Assembly (NCBI GenBank): GCA_028751875.1
Contig: CM054159.1
Location: 6,549,239 to 6,613,238 of the forward strand
DNA: 64,000 nt
Origin: Rapana venosa
Lineage: Eukaryota > Mollusca > Gastropoda > Neogastropoda > Muricidae
Direction of reading: 5' to 3'
In this document: one piece after another, positions 46,101 through 57,215 of the stretch
Layout: each line of letters opens with the position of its first letter
Position numbering within the stretch: position 1 is the first letter of the stretch
Made by a program: the position numbers and the translations under genes
The notes under the pieces: generated by a model
Database searches by the model: none
Told to the model about the DNA's origin: nothing
Seen by the model: only the letters and a program-made list of their open reading frames with translations

Positions 46101-46165
46101 CGACGACGACGATGATGATTACGATGACAATGACGACGATGAGGAGCGTGAGGATAAGGATAACA
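45835..46165. repeat. GAT/GAC trinucleotide array
   Basis: GATGATG, GGTGGTG and, at 46,040-46,125, long GAC runs (eight or more in a row) flanked by GAT. It is open as poly-Asp, poly-Met/Thr or, on the complement, His/Arg, but no gene context exists. Confidence 0.9.
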
Positions 46166-46495
46166 CAATCAATGCAACACACTGTACTGCCACCAGTAGT
46201 GTTGTTCTGTTTTGCTTTCAATCGATACAAGCCAGATACAAACTTGTGTCTGGTGGAAAACTTGACTGGAGTCTAGTAACGGTAGAACAGAGCCAAGTGC
46301 GGAAGCAATGTCTCCCTTGTTCTGAAAGTAGTTTATTGCTTTCGGAAATAGGATGCGCACTGCTGATGAAGTGTGGAAGCGGCGCGCCGGGATAGACGTT
46401 ACATTAATACTGGGATGGGGTTATCCTTGTTGTAACTTGGTTGCTGCATACATGGAACAAGATATTCAGATGACGATGATAATAACCTGACATGA
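46166..46495. other. unique sequence between trinucleotide arrays
   Basis: High-complexity sequence, nothing recognised. Confidence 0.5.
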
Positions 46496-46660
46496 TGATG
46501 ATGGTGGTGGTGGTGGTGGTGGTGGTGGCCGGCGGCGGCGGGCGCGGCGGCGGCGAGACGACGACGATGATGACGAGACGACGACGACGACGATGTGATA
46601 TGATGATATGACGACACGATATGAGGATGACGATGACGATGCGATGACCATTATGATCTT
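46496..46660. repeat. GGT/GGC/GAC trinucleotide array
   Basis: ATGATGATGGTGGTGGTGGT, then GGCGGCGGCGGGCGCGGCGG, then GACGACGAC/GATGAC. A second trinucleotide array about 330 bp after the first. Confidence 0.9.
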
Positions 46661-46888
46661 CATGTTGGTAACGCTTATCATGACAATGGTAGAAATGACA
46701 AAAGAAGAATGTATATTTATGATGGTGATCTCCTTATAACGAGGACAATGACAATAGGAAATGACAAAAATGACAAAAATGGCAATGATACTGATCATCA
46801 TGAAAAACTGAAAATTTGGTGCTAAATTAGATTTAAAAAAACAACCATATAACACTTCTTTACCTGTGTGTTAATGCATCGCGGGCCG

Positions 46889-46918
46889 CGCGCGCGCACG
46901 CACGCACGCACCACGCCA

Positions 46919-46960
<42 letters not shown>

Positions 46961-46962
46961 AC
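46889..46962. repeat. (CG)n-(CGCA)n-(CA)n array
   Basis: GCGCGCGCGCACGCACGCAC followed by CA to 46,958; Z-DNA-prone. Confidence 0.95.
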
Positions 46963-47063
46963 TCCCTACTTCCCAACACACTTACATATTTTTTATGCTC
47001 GGTTAGAGCTCCGAGGTTCATCAATGGTGAGATTTCTTTCTATGCAACCGTTTTTACACTTGC

Positions 47064-47345
47064 ATACAATCATGCACACCCACTCTTTTAAAACATCATT
47101 CATGTCTGTAGCAAGGTGTTCCTGTTTTACGAAAACGAAACTTAAGATTTTATATGTGTGTTTATGTGGGTGCACCACACAACCTACACACACGCACACA
47201 CACACACCAACCACACACATACACACACACACAAGCGCGTGCGTGCGGCACACAAACTAAACCCCCATTTCCCCTCAACTTCCTTGTTCACTCAATCATG
47301 CACACACTCTTTAAAACCATATTTTATGTTTACAGCCAAGCACAG
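47064..47345. repeat. diverged local duplication around a CA array
   Basis: CAATCATGCACACCCACTCT (47,068) and CAATCATGCACACACTCTTT (47,292) are each followed by TAAAAC-CAT, TTCATG/TTTATG, TGTAGC/TACAGC and AAG blocks. A CA array at about 47,186-47,235 lies between. Confidence 0.55.
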
Positions 47346-47940
47346 CATCTAAGACAACTTCTCTACAAAGAACTGACATTTTGTATCTCTACCCACAACC
47401 TTTTCTGTTCCTCTCTTTCCTTCTTCCCCCAATGAACAGCCCTCAGATCTAAAGCTCCAGGAGTGAAGGAAAGGTCAGAGAAGCTTTTCAGAGCCAGAGA
47501 AAGCAGACACCAGCACTGAAACAGGTCCACATTCATCCTGCCCTGTTGAAGACTCTTGAACGCAGCATGAAGGGGGTACATTTCAGTGCAGCCACTGCAG
47601 ACAGCTTGAAAGGGAAGCAGAAAACAGAAGAAAAAAAACCCCTTAAGTTATCCAGAGACTGGAGGAAATGAAGAGGGCACAGCCAGGCAGAAGTGGCCAC
47701 TTCGTCTGTGCATCTCTGGCCCTGTCTGTCAGGCCTCAAAAGCCAGGGTGACGTCATCTTTCATTGAAGAGCGCCTGGAGGGAGGGTTCCAGCCCATTTT
47801 AGACATGACTGAAGTGTGTTCGCTTTTGTAGATGCCAGAAATTTAAGCAAAGGAGCACAAAACAAAAAAAATAATGCACTCACGCTTGAATCCAGGCACA
47901 CATGTATGCATGAATACACGTAATACATGTGTGCACATGC
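47346..47940. other. unique sequence, no gene assigned
   Basis: Moderate GC with a TGACGTCA-type site near 47,749. Several short open frames on both strands, none recognised. Could hold an exon; unsupported. Confidence 0.4.
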
Positions 47941-48045
47941 ACTCACGCTCTTTTACATGCACGTGCATGCACACACACACAAACACACACACACACGCAG
48001 CACGCAACGCCACAACACACACACACACACACACACACACAACCA
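47941..48045. repeat. (CA)n arrays
   Basis: CA arrays with GTGCATGC and GCACGCAACGCC interruptions. Confidence 0.9.
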
Positions 48046-48059
48046 CCAACAGCAGATAT

Positions 48060-48750
48060 TACAATAAATAGACAGACGGGCAGACGACAGACAACAGATA
48101 AATGGATGGATGGACGCACAGACAGATGAACGGACGATGGACGGACGGACAGACAGACAACAACAGACAGAAAGAGATAGAAGAAAGATAGAGATAGGAT
48201 AGTTATAGATAGATAGTTAGATAGATAATAGATAGAATAGATAGATAGAAGATAGATAGAAGGAGAAGATAGTAGATAGAGGATGGATGGATGGATGGAT
48301 AGTTTAAATGGATGGATAAAAGAGGGAGGAGGATAGGCGGATGGACAGGAAAGAAATGGATGGATGGAAGAAGAGATGAAGACTAAGACTGAAGAATAAA
48401 AGACAGACAGCAATACAAGACACGACAACAGGACAGACGAATGATAATAGATGATAGTAGAAGAAGATAGATATAGCCGAAGGACAGACAGACAGCAGAC
48501 AGAAGATAATAAGATAGTAATAGATAGAAGATGGAAAGAAGAAAGAAGAAAAAAGAAAAGAGAAGATAGATAGATAGACAGACAGAAGAAAAAGAAAAGA
48601 ATAATAGATAGATAGATAGAAAGATAAGATAATAGATATAGATAGATAGATAATAGAAGAAGACAGACAGACAACAGGCAACGACAGACAGACAACAAGC
48701 AACAACAGAGCAATAAAACAGAGCAACAGACAGGCAGACAGAGAATTAAA
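48060..48750. repeat. GATA/GACA/GGAT tetranucleotide region
   Basis: About 690 bp of interleaved GATA, GACA and GGAT units (plus AAGA), with no clean higher-order period visible. The 338-residue Ser/Leu/Ile frame on the complement is compositional. Confidence 0.9.
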
Positions 48751-49720
48751 AAATAAGAAAAGACGATTTCTGTTTTAAATTGACAGCATATTTTCCAAGA
48801 CAACAACAGAACAGTGGCGTGTACCAACAGGCAAAACACACACAAAACAAACCAACCAAGAAGAACTAATTTCCAGCCTTTGTTTTGACAGGAGCCCAGA
48901 CAGAGAACTGAAAACATCAGTCCTGTCTCCTTGACTTTACCCGCCAAACACCTGATCAATAGTTCATTTTAAACAGCCGGTTTGACAAACATTGGAACGG
49001 GGTTAGCCAAAATTTCTCTATTCAGACATGTTATGTACGCCACAAACTACAATTCCATGTAGTAGGGCAGGTGTCAATCATTTCCCGGGCCTTTAATTTG
49101 TTTATATGGTTTTGAAGGAATAAACTAACGTTTCTTGTTCAGTTCTTATACTCGAGTAACTAGCATAGATTTTGGTAGGGCATGCACTTCCCCTCCTATG
49201 GAAAAGTGCTGCAAAAATTAAAAATAACTAAAGTAGGTTCGGTGAGATTAGTTTTTGGTTGTTTGTTTTGCTTACTCGGCCATCAAATTTTGTAAATAAG
49301 ATTTTTTTTAAAATGTTTGTTCTGCAGCAGAATATGATACAGGAAATAATTATCTTCTTTTATGGGATTCCCCAATGCGGGACATTGGTTCCCCTCACAT
49401 TTGTGAGTGTTCAATGATACGATGATCCAGATCTGACAGAGTAAACAAAAACCACCAGCTCTTTAGGATTTTCCACGGTACCAACAACTGGACTAGCATT
49501 CTCTGTAACTGATTTAAACAAATCAAGCTGCAAAAGAATTTTTCTGAAACTTATTCTGTTAGTTTAAAACGTTATCAAACGAGAAGAATTCTACAAAATG
49601 GAAAGTGTGTCATAATTCTGCATATTCTCTTCTTTGTTAAAACTCCCTGACAGAACCTCGTTGTTGTCTGCCATTTATTGTTTATTGCTTTTACCTCAGC
49701 CGAATTTAAATGCCATCGCT
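48751..49720. other. unique AT-rich sequence, no gene seen
   Basis: Better-quality high-complexity sequence. I find no coding stretch, tRNA-like head or SINE tail in it. Confidence 0.5.
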
Positions 49721-49721
49721 C

Positions 49722-49732
49722 CCCTCTCTCCT

Positions 49733-49790
<58 letters not shown>

Positions 49791-49812
49791 TCTCTCTCTT
49801 TTCTCACTGCTC
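49722..49812. repeat. (CT)n microsatellite
   Basis: CT with TCCT and TTCT interruptions. Confidence 0.95.
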
Positions 49813-50195
49813 TCTCTTGTATTTTGCACTCTGCCATGTTTGATTACACCTTTCTTTTCCCCAATAAAAAAATTAATTCACTTTGCCATGTCCGTGCCTT
49901 GTCACTCCTTCACAGTTACTGTCTGTCTGTGTCCATTGTGTGTGTGTGTGCATCTCATAGTATGTAGGGTATGTTTACATGAACTGATGTGCATGAAACG
50001 TGCTAGCTTGGGGTTTGAATGTGTGTTTTGTGTGTTTTTTATGTGTGTGCCCTCTGTCTGTCTGACTGTCTTTGTGTAGGTCGTGTGTGTCTCTGTGTGT
50101 ATATTCTATCCACGCATATGTACATACACATAAATGACATTTCTGAGTTTGTAGGTGTGTTTACACATACGTACAAGCGCGATTTATTCACACAA
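49813..50195. other. non-coding, TG-rich
   Basis: TG-rich with GTCTGTCTG blocks; no gene. Confidence 0.5.
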
Positions 50196-50345
50196 AATCG
50201 TCCCGCGCTCTGTCAATCCACCTAACGCCTTTCCAAACTGGGCCAGCAGCACCTCAACCTCAGCTCAGCGCACCACCAGCCAGCTCACTGGCATCAGCCA
50301 CAGTCTGGCCCGGTGGGCCAGGGGCCCGGCCCAATTCAGCACCAG
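50196..50345 (+). other. GC-rich stretch, possible exon
   Basis: Higher GC than its flanks, open in a frame reading WASSTSTSAQRTTSQLTG then ISHSLARWARGPAQFSTR. Ser/Thr-rich, unrecognised; runs into a CT array. Confidence 0.2.
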
Positions 50346-50354
50346 ACACCTTGC

Positions 50355-50730
50355 TTCCTCTCCTTTTTTCACTCTCTCTCTCCCCCCTCTCCCCCCTCCC
50401 TCTCCTCTCTCTCTCTCGCTCTTCCCCCCCGCTCTCTCTGCCCCCCCCTCTCTCTCTTCCCCCTCTCTCCTCTCTGTTTGTCTGCTGCCCCCATCCTCCT
50501 CTCTCTCCTCTCCCCCTCTCCCCTCTCCTCTCTCTCTCTCTCTCTCTTCTCCTGCCCCCCTCTCTCCCCCCCTCCCTCCTCCCCCCCTCTCTCTCTCTCC
50601 TGTCTCTTTTTGTTCCCTCTCTCTCTCTCTTCCCTTTTCTCTCTCTCCCTCTCCTCTTTTTCTCCCTTTTCTTCTCCTTCTCTTCTCTTCTCTCCTCTCC
50701 TCTCCTCTCTCCTCTACACCTATAGGGTGT
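50355..50730. repeat. (CT)n/(CCCT)n pyrimidine tract
   Basis: About 375 bp nearly pure pyrimidine; triplex (H-DNA)-prone. Open frames across it are compositional. Confidence 0.95.
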
Positions 50731-51000
50731 CCTTCCCTCCACCCTAGCCCCGCTCACTCCAAAATTTGCCATCGGGGAAATCAGGACTTGATTTGTTTTT
50801 TTTCAGCCACCTAGTACCCATTTCTCAAATTTCTGGGGGGTGTTTGCTTCTTGGCTCGTGAATGACCCTTTTAAGTACTGCTTGTTTGGGGGATTTGGGG
50901 GATGTTTGTGTGACACAGACGCAAGTGCACGGAGTAGGTGTGGTTCTTTTTTTTAATTCATTTTTCTTTTTTTTTCCCCCTTCCTTTGTATTCAGTCCCA
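50731..51000. other. unique sequence up to the gap
   Basis: Ordinary sequence with T-rich end; nothing recognised. Confidence 0.5.
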
Positions 51001-51500
51001 NNNNNNNNNNNNNNNNNNNNNNNNNNNNNNNNNNNNNNNNNNNNNNNNNNNNNNNNNNNNNNNNNNNNNNNNNNNNNNNNNNNNNNNNNNNNNNNNNNNN
51101 NNNNNNNNNNNNNNNNNNNNNNNNNNNNNNNNNNNNNNNNNNNNNNNNNNNNNNNNNNNNNNNNNNNNNNNNNNNNNNNNNNNNNNNNNNNNNNNNNNNN
51201 NNNNNNNNNNNNNNNNNNNNNNNNNNNNNNNNNNNNNNNNNNNNNNNNNNNNNNNNNNNNNNNNNNNNNNNNNNNNNNNNNNNNNNNNNNNNNNNNNNNN
51301 NNNNNNNNNNNNNNNNNNNNNNNNNNNNNNNNNNNNNNNNNNNNNNNNNNNNNNNNNNNNNNNNNNNNNNNNNNNNNNNNNNNNNNNNNNNNNNNNNNNN
51401 NNNNNNNNNNNNNNNNNNNNNNNNNNNNNNNNNNNNNNNNNNNNNNNNNNNNNNNNNNNNNNNNNNNNNNNNNNNNNNNNNNNNNNNNNNNNNNNNNNNN
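51001..51500. other. assembly gap, exactly 500 N
   Basis: 500 Ns by count. A fixed round length indicates a placeholder of unknown true size, as used in scaffolding. Reading frames spanning it are meaningless. Confidence 1.
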
Positions 51501-51564
51501 TACTCACGCTTGCTTTGCTATTTTGCAACTATACTTGCCAAATTTTTTTAGGTAACTAACAAAC

Positions 51565-51785
51565 TATCTATCTATCTATCTTTTTTATCTATCTATCTAT
51601 CTACAAATTTCTATCTATCTATCTATCTACTATCTATCTACATCTACTATCTATCCTCCATCCATCCTCCTCCATCCCCACCATCCATCCTTTCCTTTCT
51701 CAACCCATCCATCCATCCATCCACCAAATCCATACCTCCTCTATCACTATCTACATCTATCTACTATCTATCTATCTATCTATCT
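51565..51785. repeat. (TATC)n / (ATCC)n array
   Basis: TATC tetranucleotides with CATC and ATCC sections; complement is GATA/GGAT as at 48,060-48,750. Confidence 0.95.
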
Positions 51786-51870
51786 ACAAAATTTACAAAA
51801 CCGCATACACAGGGGGACTGAATGTAAAAAGCACATGAGTGCTTATTCTTTATCCCGTTTAAAAAAAAAA
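51786..51870 (+). mobile_element. SINE family B, 3' tail
   Basis: ACAAAATTTACAAAACCGCA, TACACAGGGGGACTGAATG, TAAAAAGCACATGAGTGC, TTATTCTTTATCCCG. Embedded between tetranucleotide arrays. Confidence 0.85.
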
Positions 51871-51884
51871 ATAAAAACAAACCC

Positions 51885-51985
51885 AAACTAACTAACAAAC
51901 TAACTAACAACTAACAAACTAACTAACTAACTAAAAACTAACTAACAAAATAACTAACTAATACTAACCCTAACTAACAATTAAA
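51885..51985. repeat. (AACT)n array
   Basis: AACTAACTAACAAACTAACT-type units, about 100 bp, starting after the SINE tail. Confidence 0.9.
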
Positions 51986-52235
51986 TCTCTCTATCATCTT
52001 ATATCTATCTATCTTCTATCTATCTATCTATCATCATCTATCTATCTACTATCTATCTTCACTATCTTCTATCTACTATCATCTGTCTTCTGTTGCTTCT
52101 GTCTGTCTTCTTTATCTATCAATCTGTCTTTTTCGTCGTTGTCCATCTGTCTTCCGTCATTTATCTATCTATTTCTTTCTCCTCTCTTCCTCTCTCTCTT
52201 TTCCTCTCTCTCTCTCTTCCTTTTTCCCTCTCTCC
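51986..52235. repeat. (TATC)n then (CT)n
   Basis: TATC with TGTC and TTCTGT sections to 52,180, then CT-rich to about 52,240. Confidence 0.9.
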
Positions 52236-52440
52236 TTCTCCTCTCCGGGAGAAGAACCGAATTTGACACAGAAAAATAGTTGTCTAAAAGGGGGTCTAAA
52301 TCCAGTGCAATACCAACAATCTGGTATAATAAGCTTTTTTTTGTTTTTTTACTAACGGCAATATTTAATTTAACGCACGTGGCCACAAGCCCCCACTTTT
52401 TGCACATCGCTCTAACCACTAGCACTAGGTTTTCCCCCCC
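52236..52440. mobile_element. corrupted SINE remnants
   Basis: CTCTCCGGGAGAAGAACCGA and ATTTGACACAGAAAAATAGT resemble the family A body (CTCCCCGGGGAGAG…CCCGAATT…CAGAGAAA). Near 52,410 the minus strand reads CTAGTGGTTAGAGCGATG, an A-box-like tRNA head. Partial and altered. Confidence 0.5.
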
Positions 52441-52579
52441 CCCACCCCCTTTTAAAAAATAAAACCCCATTAAAAACGAAGAAAAAAAAAAAATAAAAAA
52501 ATAACCTCAAAATCTTTTTCAATTTGTTTTGAGGTAAGAAAAAACTAGAAATGCCAAATTTTAAAAAAGGAGTATGTAT

Positions 52580-52850
52580 TTTAAAAACACACACCCCACA
52601 CACACACACACACACCACAACCCCACACAACAAAACACAGACACACACACACAAAAACACACCCCCAACAAACCCAAAAAACAACCACACACACACCACT
52701 CATCTTTCTCCTCTCCCCCTTTACACACACAAAAAACACCACTCAACCACCACACACAAAACAACACACACACACACACACACACACACCCAAAACACAC
52801 ATACACACACACACACACAACACACACATACACACACACACACAACACAC
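52580..52850. repeat. (CA)n arrays
   Basis: Interrupted CA with AAAC and CCAC blocks. His/Thr and Val/Cys frames are repeat products. Confidence 0.95.
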
Positions 52851-52971
52851 TTCGCTATTACATCCGGTTTTTTATTTAAAACCCGCCCCCGTTTAAGTTT
52901 AGGGGGAAAAAACATTTCTAAAGAAAGGGGACAGGTTGGATGTTTGGACGATTGGGCTTTAAAAAAAAATA

Positions 52972-53160
52972 ATCGAGGAAATGGGAAAAAGCATCATGGC
53001 TTTTTTACATCGAGTCCCCCTTGTAGCGGTTTGTAAATTTGTCATCTTTCCCCCTGGCACACAATGGCCAAAATCTTCCGAAAAGCGGAACGGATTTAAA
53101 GCGTGCGCAAGATTTGTGCATGTTTCGCACACGGGGCCTCGTTTATTCTCATCCCAAGAC
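52972..53160 (-). mobile_element. SINE family B, 3' half, minus strand
   Basis: ATCGAGGAAATGGGAAAAAG, CATCATGGC, TTACATCGAGTCCCCCTTG, TAGCGGTTTGTAAATTTGTC, GGCACACAATGGCC, GAAAAGCGGAACGGATTTAA, GCGTGCGCAAG, ACACGGGGCCTCGTTTATTC match 62,258-62,455 in order. It ends at a (CG)n array. Confidence 0.85.
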
Positions 53161-53400
53161 TTGGGGGTGAGGCGCGCGCGCGCGCGCCCGCGTGTGTGTG
53201 TGTGTGTGGTAATAAGCTTTAATTTTAAAAAATCTTTCCCCTTAAATGATACCCGACAACCCTAAAATAGGGGAAATGAATACGAGACGAGCGAGCGAGC
53301 AGAGAGAGAAGAGAGAAGAGAGAGAGAGAGAGAGAGAAGGGGGGGGGAGGGGAGGGAGAGAGGGGGGGGGAGAGATCTATTTTTTGTAATGCATGTGGTG
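53161..53400. repeat. (CG)n-(TG)n and (GA)n arrays
   Basis: GCGCGCGCGCGCGCCCGCG then TG to 53,208; GA and G-rich from about 53,285 to 53,375. Confidence 0.9.
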
Positions 53401-53800
53401 TGTGTGTGTTCCCCGCATGCATACGGTGTGTGCTCTGTTGTAGAAAAAAGTAATAACCAACACCAAAAAAAAGTGATCTTAAAGCAGAAAAGGAACAGAA
53501 ATTTTTAAAAAATAAAAATAATAATAAAAATTACTAAAAATTGAAAGTAAAAAAAGAACTACAACAAATGCCCTTAGGACTTAAAAAAAAACCCTTTGGC
53601 TTTGCCCCAATTGAAAACTTAAAACATTTTTAAAAAACCCTTTTTCAATGGAATCCCCAAAAAAGGAGGGAGATGGGGGTTTTAACTTCTCACATTCAAG
53701 CAGGACAGGGTTTTTTAAAGGAAAGACAACTCAAGGCATTATTTTTCAGGATAAAGAAAAATGCTTCATGACCTTTTTCAGCAAGGATTTTTAAAACGTT
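53401..53800. other. A-rich sequence, no gene
   Basis: A-rich with runs; quality falling. Nothing recognised. Confidence 0.5.
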
Positions 53801-53802
53801 AT

Positions 53803-54752
53803 TTTGTGTGTGTGTGGTGTGTGGGTGGTGTGGTCGTGGTGTGTGTGTGTGTGTTTGTGTTTTGGTGTGTGTGTCTGTTGTGGTGCCCGGGTGTGTGTGT
53901 GTCTGGGGTGTGGTGGGTGTGTGTGTTGTGTGTGTGGTGTGTGCCCTGTGTGTGTGGGGTCTGTGTGTGTCCTGTGTGTGTGTGGGCCCTTTTGTGTGTG
54001 TGTCTTGTTGGTTGTGTGTGTTTTCTGTGTGTTGTGTGTGTGGGTGTTGTGTGTTTGTGTGTGTGTTGTGTGCCCTGTGTTGGTGGTTTTGTCTGTTTTG
54101 TGTCTGTGTGTGTGTTTTGTGGTGTGTGTCTGTTGTGTGTGTGTGTCTTGTGGTGTGGGGTTTTATGTTGGGGTTTATGTGTTTTGTGCTGTGGGTGGGG
54201 GTGTCTGTCTGTGTGGGTGTCTGTGTGGTTTGTGTGTTGTGTGTGGGTCTGTGTGTTTGTGGGGTGTTGTGTTTGTGTGTGTTTGTGTTTGGGGTGTTTG
54301 TGTGTGGGCCCTGTGTGTGTGTGTGTGTGTTCTGGGGTGGGTGTGTCTGTGTGTGTGTGTGTGTCTGTGTGTGTGGTGATGTGTGTGAGTATGTGGGGTT
54401 GTGTCTGTGTGTTTTGTTCTGCCCTGTGTGGTTTTTTTTGGTGTGTTTTTGGGGTGTCTGTGTGTGTTTTTCTCTGTGTGTGTGTGTGTGTGTGTTTGTG
54501 TTTTGTGTTTTGTGTGTGTTTGTGTGTGTGTGTGTGTGTGCCTGTGTCTTTTGTGTGTGTGGGGTGTGTGTCTGTGTGTGTGTGTCTGTGTGTTGTGTGT
54601 GTGTGTGTCTGTGTGTGTGTGGTCTGTGTGTGTGTGTGTGTGTGTGTGTCTGTGTTTTCCCCTGTGTTTTGGTGTTTTTTGTTTTGTGTGTGTTGTGTGG
54701 TTTTGCCCCTGTGTGTGGTGTTGTGTGTGTGTGTGTGTGTGTGTGTGTGTCG
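53803..54752. repeat. 950-bp TG-rich array
   Basis: Continuous TG with GG, TTT, TCTG and CCCTG interruptions, almost free of A on the plus strand. Frames of 335-414 residues across it are repeat products. Z-DNA-prone. Confidence 0.95.
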
Positions 54753-54867
54753 GGTAAAACCAAAGGGCAAGGTGCAGGCCTTGGAGGGGGTCATTTCAGG
54801 GTTCATCCAATTGCGGTGTTTTTGGGGCTGTGGAAACCTTCTTCCTCCTTAGGTCAGGCCCGAAAAC

Positions 54868-55885
54868 GCTGTTTTTTGTTGTTGTTTTTTGTTGTTGTTT
54901 TTGGGTTTTTTTTCTTTGTTTTTGATGTTTTTTTGAGGGTTTTGTTTCGTGTTGTTGTTTCTTTGCTGTTGTTTCTTTTTTTGTTGACGATGAGCGTTTT
55001 TGATTTGTTGCTTTACAAGTTTCAGCGCTATAAAATTCCTCACATAAAATGATGATGTTGATGTTGATGATGAGGATGATGATGATAAATGATGATGTTT
55101 CTTTGTTGTTTTTTGTTGTTGTTGTGTTGTTGTTGTTGTTTTTGCTGATATGCGGGTTTCCCTTTTGTTTTTTTTTCTTTGTTTTTGGGGATTTTGGGTT
55201 TTTTTGTTGTTGTTTTTTGTTGATGTTGCTGTTTTTGATGATGTTGTTTCTTTTTGTTGTTGTTGTTTTTTTTGTTTTTTTTGGGTTGTTGTTGTTGTTG
55301 CTGTTGTTGTTGTTTCTTTTGTTGTTTTTTGTTGTTTTTGTTGTTGTTGTTTTTTGTTGTTCCTTTGTTGTTGTTCTTTGTTGTTGTTTTTTTCTTTTTT
55401 TGTTTGTTGTTGATGTTGATGTTGGGGGTTTTTTTTGTTTTTTGTTGCTGGCTCTTTTTTGTTTTTTCTTTTGTTGCTGTTTTTGTTGTTGAGGATGTTG
55501 TTGTTGTTTTTTGTTTTTTTTTCTTTGCTGTTGTTGTTTTTTTGTCGTTGATGATGATGATGATGTTGTTCCTTTCCCTGTTGTTTCTTTTTGGGGTTGT
55601 TGGTTTTTGGTTTTTGGTTTGTTTTTGGGTTTTTTTGTTGTTTTTTTCTTTTTTGTTTTTGAGGGTGATGTTGTTGTTTGTTGTTTTTTTCCCTTTTGTT
55701 TTTTTGTTGTTTGATGATGATTTGTTCCTTTGCTTTTTTTCTTTGTTTTTTGTTGGGGATAAAGTTGTTTTTTTTTTCTTTGTTTTTGATGAGATGTTGA
55801 TGTTTTTTTTTTTGGTTTTTGGGTCGTTGTTTTTTGTTTCTTTTGTTTTTGGGTTTTTTCCCTTTTTTTTGTTGTTGTCTTAAAT
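54868..55885. repeat. GTT/GAT-rich array with expanded T runs
   Basis: GTTGTTGTT, GATGATG and T-run blocks over about 1 kb; words such as GATGTTGTTTCTTT recall the cleaner array at 61,680-61,902. Base-call expansion of T runs is likely. Confidence 0.8.
54985..55045 (+). mobile_element. SINE family A, 3' tail
   Basis: GATTTGTTGCTTTACAAG, TTTCAGCGCTATAAAATTCC, TCACATAAAATGATGATG matches the tail at 12,875-12,930. Only the tail remains; the array continues from it. Confidence 0.75.
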
Positions 55886-57215
55886 TTTAAACGTCGTTCA
55901 CTCTTAGTGTTTTTTTGAAAAAGGATGTGGAAAATGAGGGGAATTTTAAAAACAGAGGGGGAAAGTACAGAGAAAAAAAACTGATTGGGTTTAACATGTG
56001 TTTTGGGTATTTTTCAGCAATTAAAGGGGTGGGGGGAATTTTAAAAATGAGTAAAACTTTTAAAATTTTTAAACAAATTTTTAAAAAATGAAAAAACTAT
56101 AAAAAAACTAAAACCCAAATACTCTGGGGGGGTTTTGTCAATGGGACAAAAAACAATGGCAAAGGCTAATTTTTTTTTAAAATGCATTTTCCCCACGACG
56201 GCTCAAAAAAGGGTGGGAAAAAAAAGGTTTTAAAATTTGGAAATTTTCCAAATATGATGTGAGTTTTGGGAAATATTTTTTCCCCACACGGGTACCTGAC
56301 TTTTTTAAAAAATTTTGTTATAAATGCATTTAATTTTATTCAAAAAATATAGGCTTTAAACTCTTTTGTGGCTGCATACTTTAAATGTGTTTGAGAAGGG
56401 AAAATGTAAAATGAAAAAAGGCCAAATTTAGTCAGGAAATTTCCCTTAAAAAGAGGGTTTTCCTTTAAATTTGATATGATTCTTTTCCACTTACCCCACG
56501 ACGTCTGTTCTAATAAAACGGAAATCCCCCCCTGTAGAGATAAAGGGAAAACATGCATTTCCCACTGTTTTAAAAATTAAATGCCCCCCCCGCCCCAACC
56601 CCCTTTTTTTGCAGCTCTTGGGCCCACTCATTTAAAAAAAACCCCAAACCGTGCAAAGGGTTTTCCCCCAACAAAAGGGACAGGATATTTTCTTAAATTT
56701 AAAAAGTGTATGACTTATTTAATTTCAAAAGGTTTTCCGGGATATTTTCCTGGAATTTGGGGTTTTTTTTTGCATCCCATTTCCGATTTTAAAATTAACA
56801 AAAAGTAAAATAGGAATAAAATTGGGAAAGCAAAATCAAGAATATATTTTAAGACCCATAAGAATTGAAATAAGTTCAGCTGAAATTTTTAAATTGAGGG
56901 GTTTCCCTTTTTTGTATGTTTTCTCTTTTTTTTAGGGCTGGTATGAGAAGGTAAACCCCAAGGTTTATTATTTTTTTTAAAACCCCGGGCCCCCATTTTG
57001 AATATATTTTTTGGGTTGCCCAAGTATACTTATTTTCAATAGTGATTGGATATCTAAAACCATTTTTTTTTTTGGTTTTTCGTTCTTTTTTCATTTAGTA
57101 CATTCTATACCCAAAATATGTTTTTATTTTTCCCAGGGGGGGCCCCCAAGGGCAAAGCTTTTTCTGCATTTCAAATTTCATAATGATTAAGTTCAGACTT
57201 TTGGAAAAGGCCCGT
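55886..57215. other. AT-rich, increasingly homopolymeric sequence
   Basis: Frequent TTTTAAAA, GGGG and CCCC runs with some normal context left. No element recognised; quality doubtful. Confidence 0.6.

Noticed and set aside
47943..48959. 338-residue minus-strand frame rich in Leu/Ser/Ile/Tyr
   Set aside because: Translation of the GATA/GACA tetranucleotide region; no start context, no domain.
50862..51555. Open frames crossing the gap
   Set aside because: They are open only because the 500 Ns contain no stop codons.
53808..55052. Open frames of 335-414 residues (Val/Cys-rich on plus, His/Thr-rich on minus)
   Set aside because: They consist of translated TG/CA repeats; several frames are open at once and no domain is present.
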